Part shown: positions 7,195-15,894 of the stretch, in pieces
Layout of the letters: each line of letters begins with the position of its first letter
Numbering within the stretch: position 1 is the first letter of the stretch
Origin: AC-38 sp033856025
GTDB taxonomy: Bacteria > Actinomycetota > Thermoleophilia > Solirubrobacterales > Solirubrobacteraceae
Direction of reading: 5' to 3'
Assembly: GCA_033856025.1 (NCBI GenBank)
Contig: JAWVFQ010000004.1
Span: 124,001-188,000, forward strand
DNA: 64,000 nt
Made by a program: the position numbers and the translations under genes
Notes under the pieces: model-generated
Database searches by the model: none
Told to the model about the DNA's origin: nothing
The model's input: only the letters and a program-made list of their open reading frames with translations

Positions 7195-8684
7195 CGGGGC
7201 CCGGCCTCGCGGGCCAGCGCCCGCTCCAGGCCGGCCTCGAAGGGCGCGGCGGCGAAGTCGCGCGCGCGCTCCCGAGCCGCGGTGGACATGCGCGCCAGGC
7301 GCTCCGCGTCCGCCAGGAGGGCCAGGGTGTCGCGCTCGGGACCCCCGGTCCACAGCACCCCGTCCACGCCGTCGCGCACGATCTCGCGCACGCCGCCGAC
7401 GCCCAGCGCCACCGGCACCGCGCCCAACGCCATGCCCTCCACGCACGAGATGCCGAAGTGCTCGAAGCGCTCGGGGTGGCGCTGCGGATCCTCGCCCCAG
7501 CCCGTGGCCTGCCACAGCACAGCCGCCTCGGCCAGGCGGCGGCCGAGGTGCTCGCGCGTCACGTCGACCTCGACCTCGACCGGGAGGTCGCGCGCCGCGC
7601 GCCGCACGAGCTCCACGTAGCGCTCCCCGGTCGGGGCCTCCACCCCGCCGACGACATGCAGTCTCCAGCCGCGCAGGCCCGCCCGGCACATCCGCCCGAA
7701 CGCCTCCACCAGCTCGAGCTGGCGCTTGGAGTGCCCGCCGGTGAAGAAGCGCCCCACGACGACGATCGAGCGGCGCGGTCCCGCGTCGGCCGGCGTCGGC
7801 GGAGGGCGGACCGGCGGGTGCACCACGTCGGCGTCGGCTTTCCACCAGCGACGCACCCAGCCCGCGGCGTAGTCGCTCGTGGCCACGACGCGCTCGTAGG
7901 TCCGCAGGTGGCCGGTGGCGCCGGCGTCCGTCGCGCCGCGCGCGCGCAGCCCCGCCGAGCGAACCCAGACGCCGAGGGGGTGGGGCGCGAGCGCGGGATG
8001 CCCGGCGCCGGAGACCAGCTCCACGTGGTGCTCGCCGTGGACGGGCGCCATGGGCAGGGGAATGGTCACCCGTCGCACCCCCACGCGGGGGACGCGCACC
8101 CGTCGGAGGACCTGCCCGTCCAGGCGCACCTCGAGGTCCCCGTCGCCTCCACGCCACGCGCGGTGGCGCGCGCCGACCCACAGGCGCAGCGACCAGTCGG
8201 CGTGTCCCGCGCGCCTGACGTCGAGCCAGCCGTGCCCGTCGGTCCACCAGCCGCGCGACGGGTCCGCCGTGACGCCCGCCGAGGCGCTCACCTGGGCGTG
8301 GGCCAGGCGCCCGTCCCCCTCGGGGGCCACGGCCGCGCCCAGCGGGCGCCCCAGCCGCGGCGGGCTGGGGAAGTGCGACACGTACACGCTGCGCGGCGAG
8401 CGGTTTACCGCCCGCGACATGTGGGTGCAGTTGACGAACGTGTCGTAGCCGGCCGAGACCTCGGACGCCATGAGCTCCCCCGCGTCGCCGGAGGGGACGT
8501 GGACCAGGCCGAGCCCGGAGACGTCGATTCCCAGCCGCTCGCCCACCGCGTCCAGCGGCACGCCCACCGGGCCGACCACGTCCACGTCATGGCCCAGCCG
8601 CCGCAGGTGCCGCGCCGCGTCCAGGGCGTAGCGCTCGCCGCCTCCCATCTGCTCGAGGTGCTGCTGGTAGACGGCGATCCTCAT
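7191..8684 (-). CDS. GT4 glycosyltransferase with an inserted beta-rich domain
   Basis: 497 residues, longer than the usual ~370-400. The N-terminal GT-B strand MRIAVYQQHLEQMGGGERYA is typical (the GGxxR/GGERY loop). After YVSHFPSPP at residue ~101 an inserted segment of about 130 residues begins. It is rich in Trp, Val and alternating charged strands (WSLRLWVGARHRAW, LEVRLDGQVLRRVRVP) and looks like a beta-sandwich. The fold resumes at LRTYERVVATSDYAAGWV near residue 260. The C-terminal domain has the GT4 SIVVVGRFFTGGHSKRQLELV strand and the FEHFGISCVEGMALGAVPVA catalytic-site motif (E-F-G-I-x-x-x-E). ATGA overlap with the upstream GT2. Confidence 0.85.
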   Translation of the reverse strand: MRIAVYQQHLEQMGGGERYALDAARHLRRLGHDVDVVGPVGVPLDAVGERLGIDVSGLGLVHVPSGDAGELMASEVSAGYDTFVNCTHMSRAVNRSPRSVYVSHFPSPPRLGRPLGAAVAPEGDGRLAHAQVSASAGVTADPSRGWWTDGHGWLDVRRAGHADWSLRLWVGARHRAWRGGDGDLEVRLDGQVLRRVRVPRVGVRRVTIPLPMAPVHGEHHVELVSGAGHPALAPHPLGVWVRSAGLRARGATDAGATGHLRTYERVVATSDYAAGWVRRWWKADADVVHPPVRPPPTPADAGPRRSIVVVGRFFTGGHSKRQLELVEAFGRMCRAGLRGWRLHVVGGVEAPTGERYVELVRRAARDLPVEVEVDVTREHLGRRLAEAAVLWQATGWGEDPQRHPERFEHFGISCVEGMALGAVPVALGVGGVREIVRDGVDGVLWTGGPERDTLALLADAERLARMSTAARERARDFAAAPFEAGLERALAREAGPR

Positions 8685-9820
8685 CGCGGCGCGTTCACCC
8701 CCGCCCAGCGCGTCCACACGGCCTCCGGGCTGTGGACCCGGTCCGCGTGGCCGCGGCGGCGCGCCACCAGCGCCTGCGGGACCCGCGCCGTCAGCGATCG
8801 CGCCACCCCGTCCGGCAGCGGGGGCAGGTTGCCCAGGATGCGCGCCACCACGCGCGCGGGGGCGTTGCGCGCGAAGCACAGGACGCGGTTGCGCGCGACG
8901 AAGAAGTTCCACCATTGCGACCCCTCCTGGCTGGTGTGCGCGTGCACGTGGCGCACCACCAGCGAGGGCTCGTAGCGCACGCCCAGCCCGGCGGCCTGGA
9001 GGCGCCAGCTCCAGTCGGTGTCCTCGTAGTAGGCGAAGAACTCCTCCGCGAGCCCGCCGACGCGCTCCCACGTCTCGCGGCGGGTCACCAGGGCCGCGCC
9101 GCAGGCGCCGAAGCGGTCGGCCGGCGCGTCGAAGGAGCCGTCGTCGCGCGCGGCGTATCCGATGTCGCCGCACCACCCTCCGGCGTGCAGGTACTGCCCC
9201 GCGTTGTTGACCATGTCGAAAGTCGCCTCCAGCTCGACAGGGCGCCCGTCCACCCGAACTTCCTCGTCGAGGTTATCGGGGAGGGGAAACACCACGGTGC
9301 TGGCGGCGTGTGTCCAGAACCCCGCGCCGTCCTCGTGTTTGACCCCGAGCGGCAGCGCGTCGTGCGTCACGTCGTGCGGACCGACGGTGATCGCATCGAC
9401 GCGGCGCCCGTAGGGCCGCCAGTCGGTGCCGTGGAATCCGACCGGGTCGTCGAGGCGCACCACGCCGCGGCGCCAGGCGAACAGCAGCTTGGGGACCACC
9501 GCGCCGACGGTGGGATCGCGCAGCGCCGCCTCGCTGCCGGGCAGCCAGCCCGGCTCGGCGAACGCGTCGTCGTTGAGCAGCGCGACATGCTCGTGGCGCG
9601 CCGCGCGCACGCCCTCGTTGACGCCGCGCGCGAAGCCGGCGTTCTCGGACAGCGAGACCACCCGCGCGCCGTGCTCGGCGGCGATCTGGGCGGCGCGCGG
9701 AGTGCCCGACCCGTTGTCGACCACGATGACCTCGGCCGCCTGCGCGGCCACGCTGGCCAGGCAGCGACCCAGGTACGGCTCGGGCTTCAACGTTACGACC
9801 ACGACGGAGGTCCCGGCCAT
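8681..9820 (-). CDS. GT2 glycosyltransferase (rhamnosyltransferase-like)
   Basis: 379 residues. GT-A core: TSVVVVTLKPEPYLGRCL, EVIVVDNGSGT, NAGFARGVNEGVRAARHEHVALLNDDA (the N-D-D metal motif) and a late FFAYYEDTDWSWRLQAAG block characteristic of WbbL-like rhamnosyltransferases. Between the NDDA motif and the FGACGAALVTRR acceptor block there are roughly 60 extra residues with beta character (EVRVDGRPVELEATFD), reminiscent of the insert in the downstream GT4. The C-terminus (NAPARVVARILGNLP) is amphipathic and may touch the membrane. Translationally coupled to the GT4 (ATGA). Confidence 0.85.
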   Translation of the reverse strand: MAGTSVVVVTLKPEPYLGRCLASVAAQAAEVIVVDNGSGTPRAAQIAAEHGARVVSLSENAGFARGVNEGVRAARHEHVALLNDDAFAEPGWLPGSEAALRDPTVGAVVPKLLFAWRRGVVRLDDPVGFHGTDWRPYGRRVDAITVGPHDVTHDALPLGVKHEDGAGFWTHAASTVVFPLPDNLDEEVRVDGRPVELEATFDMVNNAGQYLHAGGWCGDIGYAARDDGSFDAPADRFGACGAALVTRRETWERVGGLAEEFFAYYEDTDWSWRLQAAGLGVRYEPSLVVRHVHAHTSQEGSQWWNFFVARNRVLCFARNAPARVVARILGNLPPLPDGVARSLTARVPQALVARRRGHADRVHSPEAVWTRWAGVNAPR

Positions 9821-9830
9821 GGCTGGGGAC

Positions 9831-12095
9831 CTACGGCCGGGCCACCGCGGCGGGACTCAGGCCGAGCACCGCGGTCAACCGGTCGCGCATCTCGTCGTCC
9901 GACCAGTTGGCGCGGGCCAGCTCGCGCCCGTTCTCCGACAGCGCCCGCCAGAGGTCCTCGTCGCGATACAGGCGCGCCGTCGCGGCGGCCAGCCCCGCCT
10001 CGTCGCGGGCCACGAGGAGATGCTCGCCGTCGACCGCGCCGGTCCCCTCGGCGCCCACGGGCGTCGTGACGACCGGCAGGCCGCGGGCCAGGCTCTGAGT
10101 GACCTTGCCCTTGACTCCCGCCCCGTAGCGCAGGGGCGCGACCAGGGCGACGGCGTCGTCGAGCAGTGGCCCGACGTCCGCCACCCACCCGGGGACGCGC
10201 ACGCGCGCGTCCGCCAGCTCGAGCACCTCTTCGGGCGGGCCGGCGCCGGCCAGCGTGAGGGTCACGTCATCGCCGAGGGTCTCCCACACCAGCGGCATCA
10301 CGTCGCGCACCAGGTGGCGCGCGGCGTCGACGTTCGGTCCGTGCTCGTAGCCGCCCACGAACAACAGCCCCTGACGCCCGGCCCGAGGCGGTGGCGACTC
10401 GGCGATGTCGTGCGCGTTGGAGACGACGTGCGTCTGCGCACCCGGCACCTCGACGGACAGCGCGTCGGCCTCGGCCTCGCTGACGCACAGCGTCAGGTCG
10501 CAGGCCCGCGCCACCGCCAGCTCGAGCTCGCGCACGGCGGCGGCGGCCGCCGCGACCGCCGGTCCCTCCAGCTCGCCGCGGCGCTCCTCGCGCACGAAGT
10601 GCAGGTCGACGGCGTCGTAGGCCACGCGGGCCCCGGGCGCGTGCTCGCGCACCATCGGAAGGTACGTCGCGGCCACCGCCGGACGGCTGAGGATCGCCAG
10701 GTCGATTTCGGGGCCGAGCTCGGCCAGGTCGTCTTTGGGCCAGATCCCGCCGTCGAGGACCTCAACGCCGCGATCCTCCAGCGCGCGGGTGTGGGGCGGC
10801 GTGCGCCCCAGCTCCAGAGGGAGGAACGAGACGCGGCAGCCCAGGTCGAGCAGCGCGCCGAGGATCCGCTCCATTCGCTGGGAGCCGGAGTCCCGGTCCG
10901 GTGACGGCACGCGGTGGTCGGCCACCAGCACGTGCGGCCCCGCGCGGCGGTCGGCGGCACGGCGCGCGCCCTCCGGGTCGAACTCCGGCTGCTCGGCCAG
11001 CTGCTCGCTCCAGCGCGCCGCGAAGCGCGGCCGGTTGATCGCCTGGTGGCGCTTCATGCCCGCCGCCTCGTCGGTGCCGGAGGAGCTGCCCTCGTGATGG
11101 ATGACCAGCGACCGGGGCTCGTACAGGACGCGCCAGCCCGCCTCGCGCAGGCGGAAGGCCAGGTCGGCGTCCTCCCAGTACATCGGCAGGTAGCGGCGGT
11201 CGAACCCGCCCAGCTCGCGCCACGCCTCGGCCCGCACGAGCAGCGCGGCCGCGCTCCCGTAGTCGATCTCGCGCCGGTGCTCGTAGCGCGCGCGGTAGGG
11301 GACGTCGCCGCGGCCGTAGTTCCACGCCTCCCCGTTGCTCCACACGATCGCACCCGCCTCCAGCAGGCGGCCCTCGCCGTCCAGGTAGCGGGGCGCCACA
11401 GCCCCGACGCGCGGCGCGGACTCGGCGCAGTCCAGCAGCGCCTCCAGCCAGCCCGGGAGCGGCTCGACGTCGTCGTTGAGCAGGACGATCCACCGACCCC
11501 GCGCCGCCTCCGCGCCGTGGTTGGTCGTCTCCAGGTACCCCAGCCGCTCGGGGTGGCGCAGCACCCGCGCGTGGCGGGCCGCGTCCACCACGGCGCGCGT
11601 GGCCGGATCTGACGCGTCGTCGACCAGGATCACCTCGTACGGCGCGCCCGTGGTGTGCGCCGCGACGGCGCGCAGCGTGCGGTCGACGACCTCGGCGCGA
11701 CCCGCCACGGCCACGACGAGAGAGACGAGCGGTTCGTCGGCATCGGGAAACGCGACGGGCGCCGCCGGAACGGCCACCCCCACTCGGCGCAGGCTCCCCA
11801 GCGCCCGCAGGCCGGCCTGGAGCGCGCGGGCGCCGCGCGACTCCGGCGCGACGCGGTCGTACAGCCGCCGGCGCGCGCCCTGGAACAGGCCCCAGGCGAC
11901 CGACTCGTCCAGCCGCTCCAGCTCGGCCCGCAGCCGGGCCGCCTCGGCACGCTCGCGTTCCAGCTCGGTCTCCAGCCACAACGTGCGGCGCACGCGGGCC
12001 GACGCGCTCTCCCCGGTCCGGCGCACGATGCGGCGGGTCAGCCCCGCGGGCCGGTCGCCCGGCGCAGGCCGCGCAGCGGCGCCGTGATGCGCCAC
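9831..12095 (-). CDS. Bifunctional GT2-GT4 fusion glycosyltransferase
   Basis: 754 residues with two complete catalytic modules. A short coiled-coil leader (LETELERERAEAARLRAELERL, written here only as a landmark) precedes a GT2 domain at ~120-370 with LVSLVVAVAGRAEVVDRTL, YEVILVDDASDPATRA, RWIVLLNDDVEPLPGWL and YLPMYWEDADLAFRLREAGW. A GT4-like module at ~395-745 contains LLFVGGYEHGPNVDAA and YGAGVKGKVTQSLARGLPVV. Fusions of this kind build repeating surface polysaccharides. The ATG at 12095 overlaps the upstream small gene by 58 bases. A GTG at 12026, just past that gene's stop, is an equally plausible start and keeps both catalytic domains. Confidence 0.85.
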   Translation of the reverse strand: MAHHGAAARPAPGDRPAGLTRRIVRRTGESASARVRRTLWLETELERERAEAARLRAELERLDESVAWGLFQGARRRLYDRVAPESRGARALQAGLRALGSLRRVGVAVPAAPVAFPDADEPLVSLVVAVAGRAEVVDRTLRAVAAHTTGAPYEVILVDDASDPATRAVVDAARHARVLRHPERLGYLETTNHGAEAARGRWIVLLNDDVEPLPGWLEALLDCAESAPRVGAVAPRYLDGEGRLLEAGAIVWSNGEAWNYGRGDVPYRARYEHRREIDYGSAAALLVRAEAWRELGGFDRRYLPMYWEDADLAFRLREAGWRVLYEPRSLVIHHEGSSSGTDEAAGMKRHQAINRPRFAARWSEQLAEQPEFDPEGARRAADRRAGPHVLVADHRVPSPDRDSGSQRMERILGALLDLGCRVSFLPLELGRTPPHTRALEDRGVEVLDGGIWPKDDLAELGPEIDLAILSRPAVAATYLPMVREHAPGARVAYDAVDLHFVREERRGELEGPAVAAAAAAVRELELAVARACDLTLCVSEAEADALSVEVPGAQTHVVSNAHDIAESPPPRAGRQGLLFVGGYEHGPNVDAARHLVRDVMPLVWETLGDDVTLTLAGAGPPEEVLELADARVRVPGWVADVGPLLDDAVALVAPLRYGAGVKGKVTQSLARGLPVVTTPVGAEGTGAVDGEHLLVARDEAGLAAATARLYRDEDLWRALSENGRELARANWSDDEMRDRLTAVLGLSPAAVARP

Positions 12096-12280
12096 GAAGT
12101 GGAGCCGCGCAGCGCGTGCAGCTCCTCCGCGGCCCGGGCCTCGGTCTCGTGCAACCGGTGCGTGACGTACTCGCGGTCGCGGCGGACGGCCTCCAGCGCC
12201 ACCTCGAGCTCACGGACCCGCTCGCGCAGCCGCAGCACCTCCTCGGCGTCCGCGACGCGACCGTTGCCCTCCTCTCGCAT
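12038..12280 (-). CDS. Small coiled-coil protein with a STSWRxTAPLR motif
   Basis: 80 residues. Residues ~10-60 form a charged coiled coil (heptads of Leu/Val with Glu/Arg). They are followed by LRGSTSWRITAPLRGLRR, a motif usually seen inside actinobacterial multi-domain glycosyltransferases between coiled-coil and catalytic parts. Here the motif stands alone in front of a GT2-GT4 fusion that itself begins with a coiled coil. It may be a detached oligomerisation module that pairs with the downstream enzyme. A TACCTT hexamer 6 bases before the ATG marks it as the first gene of the minus-strand operon. Confidence 0.65.
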   Translation of the reverse strand: MREEGNGRVADAEEVLRLRERVRELEVALEAVRRDREYVTHRLHETEARAAEELHALRGSTSWRITAPLRGLRRATGPRG

Positions 12281-12286
12281 GGCTCA

Positions 12287-12292
12287 AAGGTA
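12287..12292 (-). promoter_or_regulatory. Candidate -10 hexamer TACCTT (glycosyltransferase operon)
   Basis: Read on the minus strand, TACCTT ends 6 bases before the ATG at 12280. It lies back to back with the plus-strand hexamer at 12305. Confidence 0.4.
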
Positions 12293-12304
12293 ATGGACCG
12301 GGGC

Positions 12305-12310
12305 TACGAT
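12305..12310 (+). promoter_or_regulatory. Candidate -10 hexamer TACGAT
   Basis: TACGAT ends 6 bases before the GTG at 12317. No Shine-Dalgarno sequence fits in the gap. It shares a 36-base divergent region with the minus-strand operon. Confidence 0.4.
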
Positions 12311-12316
12311 TAGCGC

Positions 12317-14164
12317 GTGCTCAGCGCGGCGTTCGTCGAGGCGCCCGCACAGAGCCACGTCGGGGCCGAGCTTGTGGGGGCTCTCGCCGGGGGGCTGGCG
12401 GGGAATGGGGTGGCGGTTCAACGCTGCACCGATGGGTTCCCCCTGCCGCGCGATGGGCTGGCCTACGTCCTCGTGAGCCCGTCCGAGTACTTCGAGCGCC
12501 GGCCGGGGCATCCGCCCGACTTCCTCCTGCACCGAACCGTCCTGGTGTGCACCGAGCCGCCCGGGTCGCCGGGCTGGGAGAACGAGGCGGCGAGCGCCCG
12601 GGCCGCGGGCGCGGTCTTCGCGACGAGCGCGCTCAGCGCCCGTGAGCTGCGGCGCCGCGGCGTCCCGGCCCGCCACCTGGCGCTGGGACGGGTCCCGGAC
12701 TGGGAGCCGCCCCCGGGCGCCGGGCGCGACGTCGACGTGTCGTTCGCCGGCGCCGTGTCGCCGCACCGCTCCGAGGTGCTCGCGCGCGCCGCCGGGGCCC
12801 TCAGCGGATATCGCTGCGAGCTGGAGGTGTGGGACCAGTGGCGCCTGCCGTACTCGCCGGGCGCGACGGAGCTGGCCGCGCGCCCGCGCGTCGAGCGCCT
12901 GGCCCGCGCCCGCGTCGCGCTGTCGCTCCCCTACGCCGAGGCGGACGCCTGGGACGACCTGCTCGCCGTCCAGGCCGCGCACGCCGGCGCGGCGCTGCTG
13001 TGCCAGGGGACCGCCGGCTCGGGCGACTGGACGCCGGGCACGCACTTCGCCGCCGCCGCGCCCGGCGAGCTGGGCCCGCGCGCGGTCGCCCTGCTCGAGG
13101 ACCCCGACGCCCGCGCGACCCTGTGCGCCGCCGCCCGCGACCGGCTGGACGCGCTGCCCACGCTCGCCGAGGCGGCCGGCACGCTCGCGCAGGCGGCGCA
13201 GGACGTGGCGCGACGCCAGTGGAGCTCGCAGCCCGCCGGCTTCCGGCCCGGCGACCGCCTGTTCTCGGTCCCCGGGCGCGACCCCGCGCCCCCGCCGCCG
13301 CTGTCGGTGACCGACGATCCGCGCGAGTCGCGGACGCTTCTGGAGCGCAAGCGCGCGGTCCTGCACGACGTCGCGGCGGCGCGCCGGGACGCCGCCGGCG
13401 AGGTGGTGGAGCGCCATCGCTCCCCGGCCTGGGACGACGCCGCCCCGCGCGTGTCGATTCTGACCAGCCTCTACGACTACGCCGACCGCATCGCCACCGC
13501 GCTGGACTCCGTGGCCGCGAGCACGTTCGCCGGGTTCGAGCTGGTCGTCGTCGACGACGCGTCGGGCGACGCCTCGCTGGAGCGCACACACGACTGGATG
13601 GGTGACCATCCCGACGTCCCCGCGCTGCTGATCGGCCATACCGACAACCGCGGCGTGGCGAGCGCCCGCAACGCCGCCCTGGCGCTGGCCCGCGGCGAGC
13701 TGGCGCTGATCCTCGACGCGGACAACGCGCTGTACCCGCGGGGCCTGGAGCGCCTCGTGGCGGCGCTGGACGCCGACCCGGGGGCGGCGTTCGCCTACGG
13801 GCTGCTCGAGCGCTTCAGCGACGAGGGACCGCTGGGCCTGGGCAACGTCGGCCCCTGGGACCCCGCCTACCTGCGGACCATCAACTACGTGGACGCCCTG
13901 GCGCTCATCCGCGTCGAGGCGCTGCGCGAGCTGGAGGGCTACACCGACGACCTGCGGCTACACGGCTGGGAGGACTACGACCTGTGGTGCGCGATGGCCG
14001 AGCGCGGGGCCCGCGGTGCCTGGGTGCCGGAGGTGGTGGCGCGCTACCGCGTGTCGCCGAAGTCCATGCTGCGCTCGGTGACCGAGATCTCCAACACCGA
14101 CGCCTTCGCGGCGCTCATGGAGCGCCATCCCCGCCTCATGGCCGGCCTCGAGCCGCCGCTCTAG
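12317..14164 (+). CDS. Two-domain glycosyltransferase (CgeB-like GT-B plus GT2)
   Basis: 615 residues from a GTG start. The first ~300 residues resemble the CgeB/Glyco_trans_1_2 group: VDVSFAGAVSPHRSEVLARAAG near residue 140, and a late segment with LLCQGTAGSGDWTPGTHFAAAAPGEL that resembles the donor-side end of that fold. A linker leads to a GT2 domain at ~375-615: RVSILTSLYDYADRIATAL, FELVVVDDASGDASLER, NRGVASARNAALALARGE, LALILDADNALYP (D-x-D) and YTDDLRLHGWEDYDLWCAMAERG. It is divergent from the minus-strand glycosyltransferase operon and its stop overlaps ftsI by four bases. Likely makes or extends a surface glycan. Confidence 0.8.
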   Translation: MLSAAFVEAPAQSHVGAELVGALAGGLAGNGVAVQRCTDGFPLPRDGLAYVLVSPSEYFERRPGHPPDFLLHRTVLVCTEPPGSPGWENEAASARAAGAVFATSALSARELRRRGVPARHLALGRVPDWEPPPGAGRDVDVSFAGAVSPHRSEVLARAAGALSGYRCELEVWDQWRLPYSPGATELAARPRVERLARARVALSLPYAEADAWDDLLAVQAAHAGAALLCQGTAGSGDWTPGTHFAAAAPGELGPRAVALLEDPDARATLCAAARDRLDALPTLAEAAGTLAQAAQDVARRQWSSQPAGFRPGDRLFSVPGRDPAPPPPLSVTDDPRESRTLLERKRAVLHDVAAARRDAAGEVVERHRSPAWDDAAPRVSILTSLYDYADRIATALDSVAASTFAGFELVVVDDASGDASLERTHDWMGDHPDVPALLIGHTDNRGVASARNAALALARGELALILDADNALYPRGLERLVAALDADPGAAFAYGLLERFSDEGPLGLGNVGPWDPAYLRTINYVDALALIRVEALRELEGYTDDLRLHGWEDYDLWCAMAERGARGAWVPEVVARYRVSPKSMLRSVTEISNTDAFAALMERHPRLMAGLEPPL

Positions 14165-15891
14165 AGGCCCGGCGTCATCGCGGACGGATCGTCGGGCGCG
14201 ATGCGCAGGTAGGGCAGCGCGAACTCCATGATGCGCTGGAAGGCCGGCGCGGCGACCATGCCGCCGAGGTGGATCCCCTGGGGCTCGTCCACCATCACGG
14301 CGACGAGCACGCGCGGGGCGCGCGCGGGCGCGAACCCGACGAAGGACGCGACGTAGTTCGTGTCGCTGTAGCCGCCGTTGATCGGGTCGGGCTTCTGGGC
14401 GGTGCCGGTCTTGCCGGCCAGGCGATAGCCGGGGATGGACACCTCGCTCGCCGTGCCGCCCGCCGCCAGCACGCCCTCGAGCATCTGGCGGATGCTCGCG
14501 GCGATCCGGGCCGAGATGATCCGGCGTCCGCGCGGCGCGCCCGTGTCCTCGCCGTCCAGCGCCTTGACGATCCGCGCGGGCCGCAGGACTCCCCCGTTGG
14601 CGATCGCCGCGTAGGCCGTGGCCATCTGGAGGGGAGTGACCGCCAGGCCCTGGCCGATCGGCAGGTTCCCCATGGAGGAGCCGGAGTACTCGGCGGGTCG
14701 CGGAACGATGCCCGTCCCCTCGCCCGGGAGGTCGACGCCCGTGGTGCGCCCGAATCCGAAGCGCCGGACCCAGCGGTCGAAGTGCTGGGGGCCGAGCTTG
14801 AGGCCGATCGTCACCGTCCCGACGTTGCTGGACTGGGCCAGGATCCCGGCGGTGTCGAGGGTGCCCAGGCCGCCGTGCGCCTCCTCGATCGTCCGGTCGG
14901 CCACCTGGATCGAGGATGGGAGGTTGAACTGGGTGTGCGGGGTGACCAGCCCCTCGGTCAGCGCGCCGGCGACGGTGAAGGGCTTGAACGTGGAGCCGGG
15001 CTCGTACGCGAACTGCGCGGCGCGGTCCATGCGCGCGTAGTCGGGCGCGCGGCCGACCTCGTTGGCGTCCACGCGCGGCCAGTTGGCCACCGCGAGCAGC
15101 TCGCCGGTGCGGGGGTCCATGACGATCGCGGTCGCGCCCTTGGGGCTGAACGCCTGACCCACCTCGCCCAGCACCTTCTCGGCGCGGTCCTGGATGGCGG
15201 AGTCGAGCGTGAGGCGCACGTTGCGGCCCGCCCGCATGGCGCGCTCGTCGCGCAGCGAGATCGGCTGGCCCAGGGCGTCGCGGACGATCCGCCGCTCGCC
15301 CGGGCGGCCGCGCAGCAGCTTGTCGTGGGCGTACTCCAGGCCGCCGAGGCCGTCGCCGTCGATCCCCACGGTGCCCAGCAGCTGCGAGGCCAGGAACTTC
15401 TGCGGGTAGATGCGCCGGCTGCTGGGGAGCAGGTCGATGCCCTCGATCTCCAGCTTCTCGATTCGGCGGGTGCGCGAGGCGGGGACCAGGCGCTTGAGGT
15501 AGATGAAGCCGCGCTTGCGGTCGGCCAGCTTCTGGAGCATCTCCTGCGCCGGGACGCCGATGATCGGCCCGATCTGGTTCGCCACCCTGACCGGGTCCTT
15601 GATCAGCATCGGGTTGGCGGCGACGTCGTCGGCGGGCTCGGAGACCGCGAGCTCGACGCCGTGGCGATCGGTGATCGTCCCGCGCCGGGCCGGGACTTCG
15701 ACGGTGGCCACCTGCTGGGACACCGCGGCGTGCTTGAGCTTGCCGGACTGGATGGTGCCCAGCCAGGCGGCGCGCACGCCGGCCAGGGCGAGCAGCGCGA
15801 AGAAGATGGCCATGAGCAGCGAGATCCGCCGCTCGATGAGCTGGACGCCGGGCGCCGGGCGCTTCCCCCGCTGGCCGCGTCCGTGCGCCAT
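14161..15891 (-). CDS. ftsI: Peptidoglycan D,D-transpeptidase FtsI (class B penicillin-binding protein)
   Basis: 576 residues, the normal FtsI/PBP3 length. A cytoplasmic basic tail and one membrane helix (SLLMAIFFALLALAGVRAAW, residues ~24-43) lead into the pedestal domain (RRGTITDRHGVELA) and the transpeptidase domain. All three catalytic motifs are present: S300-T-F-K303 within EPGSTFKPFT, SSN at 354-356, and KTGT at 494-497. It cross-links septal peptidoglycan outside the membrane. Fourth gene of mraZ-rsmH-ftsL-ftsI; only 3 bases separate it from ftsL. The C-terminus has no PASTA domain. Confidence 0.95.
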   Translation of the reverse strand: MAHGRGQRGKRPAPGVQLIERRISLLMAIFFALLALAGVRAAWLGTIQSGKLKHAAVSQQVATVEVPARRGTITDRHGVELAVSEPADDVAANPMLIKDPVRVANQIGPIIGVPAQEMLQKLADRKRGFIYLKRLVPASRTRRIEKLEIEGIDLLPSSRRIYPQKFLASQLLGTVGIDGDGLGGLEYAHDKLLRGRPGERRIVRDALGQPISLRDERAMRAGRNVRLTLDSAIQDRAEKVLGEVGQAFSPKGATAIVMDPRTGELLAVANWPRVDANEVGRAPDYARMDRAAQFAYEPGSTFKPFTVAGALTEGLVTPHTQFNLPSSIQVADRTIEEAHGGLGTLDTAGILAQSSNVGTVTIGLKLGPQHFDRWVRRFGFGRTTGVDLPGEGTGIVPRPAEYSGSSMGNLPIGQGLAVTPLQMATAYAAIANGGVLRPARIVKALDGEDTGAPRGRRIISARIAASIRQMLEGVLAAGGTASEVSIPGYRLAGKTGTAQKPDPINGGYSDTNYVASFVGFAPARAPRVLVAVMVDEPQGIHLGGMVAAPAFQRIMEFALPYLRIAPDDPSAMTPGL

Positions 15892-15894
15892 GGG

